Shown here piece after piece: positions 61,515-64,000 of a stretch of DNA of 64,000 nt (positions are counted from its first letter, which is position 1; each line of letters begins with the position of its first letter). The position numbers were made by a program, and so were the translations under genes. The stretch is from the NCBI RefSeq assembly GCF_001014615.2, contig NZ_LBCQ02000001.1, positions 62,001 to 126,000 of the forward strand. The letters are read 5' to 3'. Under the pieces are notes generated by a model. That model saw nothing but the letters and a program-made list of their open reading frames with translations. It made no database searches and was not told the DNA's origin. The DNA is from Aquamicrobium sp. LC103. GTDB taxonomy: Bacteria > Pseudomonadota > Alphaproteobacteria > Rhizobiales > Rhizobiaceae.

Positions 61515-64000
61515 ATGTTCCTCACGCGCATATCCGTCAACCATCCCGTCTTCGCCACCATGATGATGGTGGCGCTGGTGGTGTTCGGGCTGTTCTCGTT
61601 CCAGAAGCTGGGGCTGGATCAGTATCCCAACGTCGATGTACCGGTGGTCGTGGTGATGACCACCTATCCGGGCGCAACCCCGGAGACGGTCGAAACCGAG
61701 ATCACGCGCCCCGTCGAGGAGGCGCTCAATACCATCAGCGGTCTCGACAAGGTCACCTCCACATCCTACGAGGGCCGCTCGGTCGTGGTGGCCAGCTTCA
61801 AGCTGGAGGTCGAGGGAACCGCGGCCGCGCAGGACGTCCGCGACAAGGTGGCACCGCTCGAGGCCGAGTTTCCCAGCGCCGTCGACAAGCCGATGGTCTC
61901 GCGCTTCAACCCGTCGGACCAGCCGATCCTGTCGGTGGCCGTAAGTTCGCCCTCGCTTGGCGTGCCCGAGCTCACCACGATCGCGGACCAGCGGGTGGTG
62001 CGGCAACTCACGACCGTTTCCGGCGTCGGACAGGCCACGCTCGTCGGCGGGCAGAAGCGGCAGATCGACATCGGCATCGACGAGACGCGCATGCGCGCGC
62101 TCGGGGTGGGTGTCGACGAGGTGCTGAGCGCTTTGCGCACGGGCAATCAGAACCGGCCGGCGGGCAGCGTCCTGAGCAATTTCAGCGAGCGCACCATCCA
62201 GGTCCAGGGCCGCGTCGAAAAGCCCGAGGATTTCCTCGACATGATCGTCGCGCGGCGCGGCGGCGGCCCGGTCTATCTCAGCGACGTGGCCACGGTGGCG
62301 GATGGCGCCGCGGATGCCGAAAGCCTCGCCGTCTACAATGGCGAGCCGGCGCTCGCGATCGACATCGTCAAGGTGCAGGACGCGAACACCGTGCAGGTGG
62401 TCGCCGACGTGAAGCAGCGGCTCGAGCAGCTCAACACCGAACTGGCGTCCCAGGGCATCCAGCTTCGCGTCGTCACCGACGCGTCGACCGCGATCCAGGA
62501 ATCGGTCGAACAGGTACAGGCGACGCTGATCGAGGGCGCGATCCTCGCCGTCGCCATCGTCTTCCTGTTCCTCAACTCCTGGCGCAGTACCGTCATCACC
62601 GGCCTGACATTGCCGATCGCCATGATCGGCACGATCGCCGTCATCGGCTTCCTCGGCTTCACGCTGAACACGCTGAGCCTGCTGGCGCTGACGCTTTCGA
62701 TCGGCATTCTCGTCGACGACGCCATCGTGGTGCGCGAGAACATCACGCGCCATCTCCACATGGGCAAGTCGCACCTGCGGGCCGCGCTCGACGGCACCAA
62801 CGAGATCGGCCTCGCCGTCATGGCAACGACGGCGACCATCGTCGCCGTGTTCCTGCCGGTGGCCTTCATGGACGGCATCATCGGCCGGTTCTTCTACGAG
62901 TTCGGCGTCACCGTGGCCGCCGCCGTCCTGATCTCGCTGTTCGTCGCCTTCACGCTCGATCCGATGCTGTCGAGCGTGTGGTACGATCCGGACTCGCAGC
63001 CCGAAGCCAAGCGAGGACCCATCGGTCGGCTGATCGCCCGTTTCGAGCACGGTTTCGAATGGCTGGCGGGCCAGTACCGCCACCTGATCGGCTGGACGCT
63101 GCGGCATCGGTTCATCACGCTCGCGGCGACGATCGGCATCTTCATCGGCAGCATCTTCATGATTCCGCTGGTCGGCGTCGAGTTCGTGCCGAACGCGGAC
63201 GAGGGCCGGTTCCAGATCAACGTGACGGCGCCGGTCGGCTCCTCGCTGGACTATACCGCGGCCAAGGTGCGACAGGTCGAGGGCGCCCTGCGCGAATTCC
63301 CCGAGGTGTCGGCCGTCTATTCGACGATCAACACGGGCGGCGCCGCGGGCAAGCACAAGGCCGCGGTGCTGGTCAGGCTCGTGCCGCACGAGGAGCGTAC
63401 CCGGACGCCCGCCACGCTGGCCGATCCGATCCGCGAGCGGCTTTCGGCGATACCGGGGATCGAGATCGCGATCGTCCAGGAGGGGCTCGGCGGTGGGCAG
63501 AGCCCGATCCAGTTGAGCGTGCTCGGCGACGACCGCAGCGTGCTCGAACAGATCTCAAACGATCTCGCCGGGAAGATGCGTGCCATTTCCGGCATGGTGG
63601 ACGTCTCGTCGAGCGCGGAAGAAACGAGCGCGATCGTCTCCGTGCGCCTCAAGCGCGAGGCGGCGAGCGATCTGGGCATCGGCGTCCAGCAATTGGGCGA
63701 CATGCTGTCGCCTCTGGTCGGCGGCGAGGAAGTCACCAACTGGACGGATTCGCTTGGCGAAACATACGAGGTCGTGGTGCGCCTGCCGCAGGATCAGCGC
63801 GCCGACACGACGGCCATCGGAGAGCTGATGATGACGACCGGCGGCACCGATGCCGAGGGCGCGCCAGTCATGGTCCGGCTCGACCAGGTAGCCGACATCG
63901 GAACCGTCCGCACCGCATCCGAAATCCGTCGCATGGACATGTCGCGCGAAGTGCTGGTCTCGGCGGACGTCTCGGGCCGCACCATCGGCGAGGCGACGGC
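61515..64000 (+). CDS. RND efflux transporter (AcrB family), partial
   Basis: This frame is open from ATG at 61515 to the window edge (828 codons, C-terminus missing). It begins MFLTRISVNHPVFATMMMVA and has FQKLGLDQYPNVDVPVVVVM and the transmembrane motif LTLSIGILVDDAIVVRENIT, which carries the proton-relay Asp pair, as well as EFGVTVAAAVLISLFVAFTL. It is a proton-driven exporter; substrate (drug, solvent or metabolite) unknown. Adaptor and pump are co-transcribed. Confidence 0.95.
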   Translation, partial: MFLTRISVNHPVFATMMMVALVVFGLFSFQKLGLDQYPNVDVPVVVVMTTYPGATPETVETEITRPVEEALNTISGLDKVTSTSYEGRSVVVASFKLEVEGTAAAQDVRDKVAPLEAEFPSAVDKPMVSRFNPSDQPILSVAVSSPSLGVPELTTIADQRVVRQLTTVSGVGQATLVGGQKRQIDIGIDETRMRALGVGVDEVLSALRTGNQNRPAGSVLSNFSERTIQVQGRVEKPEDFLDMIVARRGGGPVYLSDVATVADGAADAESLAVYNGEPALAIDIVKVQDANTVQVVADVKQRLEQLNTELASQGIQLRVVTDASTAIQESVEQVQATLIEGAILAVAIVFLFLNSWRSTVITGLTLPIAMIGTIAVIGFLGFTLNTLSLLALTLSIGILVDDAIVVRENITRHLHMGKSHLRAALDGTNEIGLAVMATTATIVAVFLPVAFMDGIIGRFFYEFGVTVAAAVLISLFVAFTLDPMLSSVWYDPDSQPEAKRGPIGRLIARFEHGFEWLAGQYRHLIGWTLRHRFITLAATIGIFIGSIFMIPLVGVEFVPNADEGRFQINVTAPVGSSLDYTAAKVRQVEGALREFPEVSAVYSTINTGGAAGKHKAAVLVRLVPHEERTRTPATLADPIRERLSAIPGIEIAIVQEGLGGGQSPIQLSVLGDDRSVLEQISNDLAGKMRAISGMVDVSSSAEETSAIVSVRLKREAASDLGIGVQQLGDMLSPLVGGEEVTNWTDSLGETYEVVVRLPQDQRADTTAIGELMMTTGGTDAEGAPVMVRLDQVADIGTVRTASEIRRMDMSREVLVSADVSGRTIGEAT

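Noticed and set aside
1-64000. CRISPR arrays, rRNA genes or insertion sequences
   Set aside because: No regularly spaced repeats with unique spacers, no rRNA sequence and no transposase reading frame were noticed.

Overview
The window looks like Alphaproteobacteria, order Hyphomicrobiales (Mesorhizobium/Aminobacter-like). The evidence is the high GC content, the rhizobial conjugation and ICE gene set (TraG, DUF3363 relaxase, S26 peptidase, DUF2840, DUF736, RepA/ParA, DUF2285) and the dense TRAP/ABC catabolic gene content. No species can be named from sequence alone.

It contains two parts. Positions 1 to about 34094 are one end of an integrative and conjugative element (ICE). It ends in a 45-bp 3' piece of a tRNA-Arg(CCG) gene (34050-34094), next to a tyrosine integrase (32456-33892). 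The rest of the element, including the trb genes expected beyond traG, lies off the left edge. From about 34100 to 64000 the sequence is ordinary host chromosome.

ICE backbone, all on the minus strand: an FseA-like DUF6499/DUF2285 activator split by a +1 frameshift (11021-11864), an RdfS/AlpA-like excisionase (10720-10950), RepA with three iterons, ParA, a ribbon-helix-helix protein, DUF2840, TraF-like peptidase, DUF736, lytic transglycosylase, a candidate oriT (6330-6363), DUF3363 relaxase and TraG. A second backbone block (13518-20528) holds DUF932, DUF736, a decayed inverted DUF736 copy, an XRE regulator, a PAS-like protein, DUF2958 and a large ParB-like protein.

ICE cargo is defence-like: (i) an AbiEi antitoxin-type regulator facing a DUF4143 ATPase (2280-4063); (ii) a short, unusual reverse transcriptase preceded by a structured non-coding stretch (about 12085-13253); (iii) a tight seven-gene plus-strand cassette at 21699-32154. 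That cassette encodes an XRE-fused double DNA methyltransferase, an HTH protein, a phospholipase-D/helicase fusion, a 66-aa protein, a DndD-like SMC ATPase, a 118-aa protein and a putative membrane-anchored effector. The effector shares a domain with the HTH protein. A PD-(D/E)XK-like protein (20868-21398) sits just upstream. This cassette is the best candidate for an undescribed modification-linked defence system.

Host chromosome: an MBL-fold hydrolase plus TRAP transporter operon (35279-39340, minus); a TetR regulator with FAH-family hydrolase, AMP-ligase and beta-hydroxyacid dehydrogenase genes (39486-43703); a GntR regulator divergent from a serine-glyoxylate aminotransferase/FAD oxidoreductase/Fe-type ABC transporter operon (43712-51299); a GntR-DapA-family pair divergent from a Dpp-type ABC transporter and an acid-sugar dehydratase (51380-59591), together probably a sugar-acid uptake and degradation locus; and a GbsR/MarR regulator followed by an RND efflux pair (59787 to the window end). 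Palindromic operators can be seen upstream of several of these regulators.
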